A stretch of 64,000 nt of DNA from Myxococcota bacterium (GTDB lineage: Bacteria; Myxococcota_A; UBA796; UBA9615; JAKLKC01), in NCBI GenBank assembly GCA_023150875.1, contig JAKLKC010000030.1, positions 16,490 to 80,489 on the forward strand. Direction: 5' to 3'. Below, one piece after another: positions 63,601-64,000 of the stretch; within the stretch, counting starts at the first letter, position 1, and every line of letters starts with the position of its first letter. Under the pieces are notes generated by a model. That model was not told the DNA's origin and made no database searches. It saw nothing but the letters and a program-made list of their open reading frames with translations. A program made the position numbers and the translations under genes.

Positions 63601-63786
63601 GGCCCGGAGGGCGCCGGGCAGGGCGGCGGGAGACACACGGAGCCGCAGCGCCGCCACCCGCCGCGCCGCGGCGCCGGGATCGGGGAAGGCCGGGGCGAAG
63701 GGCCCGAGGCGCTCTCCGGCGAGCCCGGGATCCTCGGGCAGGTCCTGGAGGGCACGGGCGAGGGCGTCGCCGGGGCTCGGGGTCAT
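60661..63786 (-). CDS. glnE: Bifunctional glutamine synthetase adenylyltransferase / adenylyl-removing enzyme
   Basis: GlnE attaches AMP to glutamine synthetase when nitrogen is plentiful and removes it when nitrogen is scarce, under control of PII proteins. The 1041-residue product has two nucleotidyltransferase domains. The N-terminal adenylyl-removing domain shows LGKLGSSELNYSSDVDLVY with Asp246 and Asp248; the C-terminal adenylyltransferase domain shows LGRLGGGEMGFGSDLDLVFL with Asp773 and Asp775. Each is followed by a helical GlnD-UR-like domain (GIRELEFFVQAHQLL and GGIAEVELAAQYLQL). The length is slightly above that of enteric GlnE. ATG 63786 was chosen because homology-like sequence starts soon after. 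Confidence 0.95.
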   Translation of the reverse strand: MTPSPGDALARALQDLPEDPGLAGERLGPFAPAFPDPGAAARRVAALRLRVSPAALPGALRAVARAADPALALAGLGERLADPSAAVPSGEALDAAVALLGASRACREVMSRHPGAASEDPPVPAEAAARARAEAGGDDPRLLDALLDLKYRCLARWTADAVRGRLPIARECALLSDLADACVGAAVDHAYASLAARHGPPGDALPGRAPPPWGGGAPAPRDSSSLGFSALALGKLGSSELNYSSDVDLVYVAFDASGETRGGPRGPLPHRSFFGRVGEAVGRLLSQSSPRGFLYRVDLNLRPDGAAGPLVPTAAAAELHYLNYGQTWERSAWLRARVCAGDPGVGEGLLAALAPFVWRRYLDYGTLADMRGMKERIDRAARAAEGEFDVKLGSGGIRELEFFVQAHQLLAGGRLPALRLAGTLPALDALVRAGRIPEADAADLAAAWDLLRRLEHRIQTPDERHTQRLPRGERDLWVLARMMGLGEDPHPGEALLRGLESARTAVRRRFDALFAPPGGGAGAPLPRDPVAEEARALLDPYAAAGAVEERLRAAGFRDPDGARRRLDLLRDGPPDRRLRPEARRRFADVAPLLLERALASRDPDLVLERFDSLVRRIGVRGTLYDLLARHPEVLSLLGRLFGASDLLSDDLLRSPELLDALVLRDAETARRDGAEMAALLAARAGSEDEEGVLDAIRRFARTERLRIGLHLIGRTLDGEGAWGQLTAVAETCIAASLRLARAARARAGRDPRGRVAVLGLGRLGGGEMGFGSDLDLVFLYDPDDPEDPAASDPFARLFQRVLASLSAPTREGVAYEVDLRLRPSGHAGPVVTRLDAFAEHVALRAEPWERLALTRARAVAGEGDLPARAERAVDEGLRARPEDPGALAGEVWRLRAAQERELASGPPGALHPKYGRGGIAEVELAAQYLQLCRPEAGVREPSTPRALARLEEAGVLAPRDRDALAAGWRLFRDVQDRLRLMRGAGATAVPFPSPEADALARALLGAGDGAGGERLRARCEAAAEGVRGAFLRVLGEGATGA

Positions 63787-63910
63787 GGCGGCCTGCGTTC
63801 CTGAAGGGATCCCGACCCTGAGCCCTGCGCCCCGCCGGGTCAACTCCCCGGCGATCCAAGCGAGGCGGCTATCCGCCGCACCGACTTGAACGAACGGGAC
63901 AGGCATGTCC

Positions 63911-63928
63911 GGGGAAATGTAAAGGGTG
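63911..63928. repeat. Dispersed repeat core, reverse orientation
   Basis: GGGGAAATGTAAAGGGTG is the reverse complement of CACCCTTTACATTTCCCC and so matches the cores at 33731, 33804 and 38504. It lies in the gap upstream of glnE. Confidence 0.5.
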
Positions 63929-63937
63929 CGGCTCCTT

Positions 63938-64000
63938 TCAGTCGACGGGGGTGACGAGGCGGAGGTGGCGTCCCGGTCGGGTGGAGGTGAGCTGGGGCAC
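63938..64000 (-). CDS. Possible C-terminal end of a gene entering from the right
   Basis: On the minus strand the window end reads 20 open codons (VPQLTSTRPGRHLRLVTPVD) before a TGA at 63938-63940. The gene would lie upstream of glnE in the same direction. Twenty codons in DNA this rich in GC are weak support. Confidence 0.3.
   Translation of the reverse strand: MPQLTSTRPGRHLRLVTPVD

Noticed and set aside
1..64000. tRNA, rRNA, CRISPR arrays and intact transposase genes
   Set aside because: I looked for the T-loop GGTTCGA pattern, conserved rRNA segments, regular spaced repeats and transposase motifs and saw none; a covariance-model scan would be needed to exclude a divergent tRNA.

Overview
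This window is chromosomal DNA of very high GC content (I estimate over 70 percent), densely packed with genes on both strands, and probably comes from an uncultured member of the Myxococcota (former Deltaproteobacteria). The evidence is a MYXO-CTERM type sorting tail (Cys motif, hydrophobic stretch, Arg cluster) on the protein at 23331-25526 and a similar tail on 27343-28107, lipoproteins with Asp-rich DDDAT repeats, a DUF4388-DnaJ-TPR protein, a Ser/Thr kinase fused to a formylglycine-enzyme-like domain, an ExbB-ExbD-ExbD operon and a sigma-54 activator with matching promoters. I saw no rRNA, tRNA, CRISPR array, intact transposase or replication origin. In this base composition most antisense frames stay open, so genes were chosen by domain motifs, signal peptides and ribosome binding sites.

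Layout. 1-3300: the tail of a Pro/Ala/Glu-rich protein, an ACT-malic enzyme and an exported protein. 3300-11113: envelope genes (TPR lipoprotein, class A penicillin-binding protein, Cu/Zn superoxide dismutase, HtrA protease, an exported protein). 11745-13618: a proton-driven ExbB/ExbD motor operon. 13777-21536: a surface-polymer-like group (membrane sulfatase-like protein, two multi-pass glycosyltransferase-like proteins, an SGNH hydrolase) interrupted by the wreck of a K+/H+ antiporter gene. 21637-33659: exported and surface proteins (Asp-repeat lipoprotein, PKD protein with a dead phosphoesterase-like fold, FN3-like protein, beta-barrel candidate, a 1578-residue YD-repeat protein) plus sfsA. 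33947-42981: a third multi-pass membrane protein, a response regulator and histidine kinase pair, a GT2 glycosyltransferase and the kinase fusion. 42982-47485: two small exported proteins and the sigma-54 activator. 47486-50067: an accessory patch with a DUF1016 nuclease, a duplicated promoter remnant, an XRE regulator and a truncated partner. 50068-63786: a methyltransferase-like TPR protein, a GT4 glycosyltransferase, thioesterase and aldo/keto reductase, a two-component pair, a DegT-like protein without its lysine, the DUF4388-DnaJ protein and glnE.

Two themes stand out. First, a probable small sigma-54 circuit: strong -24/-12 promoters precede 27343 and 44419, and the window encodes an unusual activator (44663-47485) in which a complete sigma-54 ATPase domain appears to be nested inside a decayed copy of the same domain. 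Second, the accessory patch at 47.5-50.1 kb, where an XRE regulator seems to be read from a leaderless start under a tandem 20-bp operator and is followed by the start of a translationally coupled gene that has been cut off. Functions named here are recognised from motifs by eye; no database search was run.
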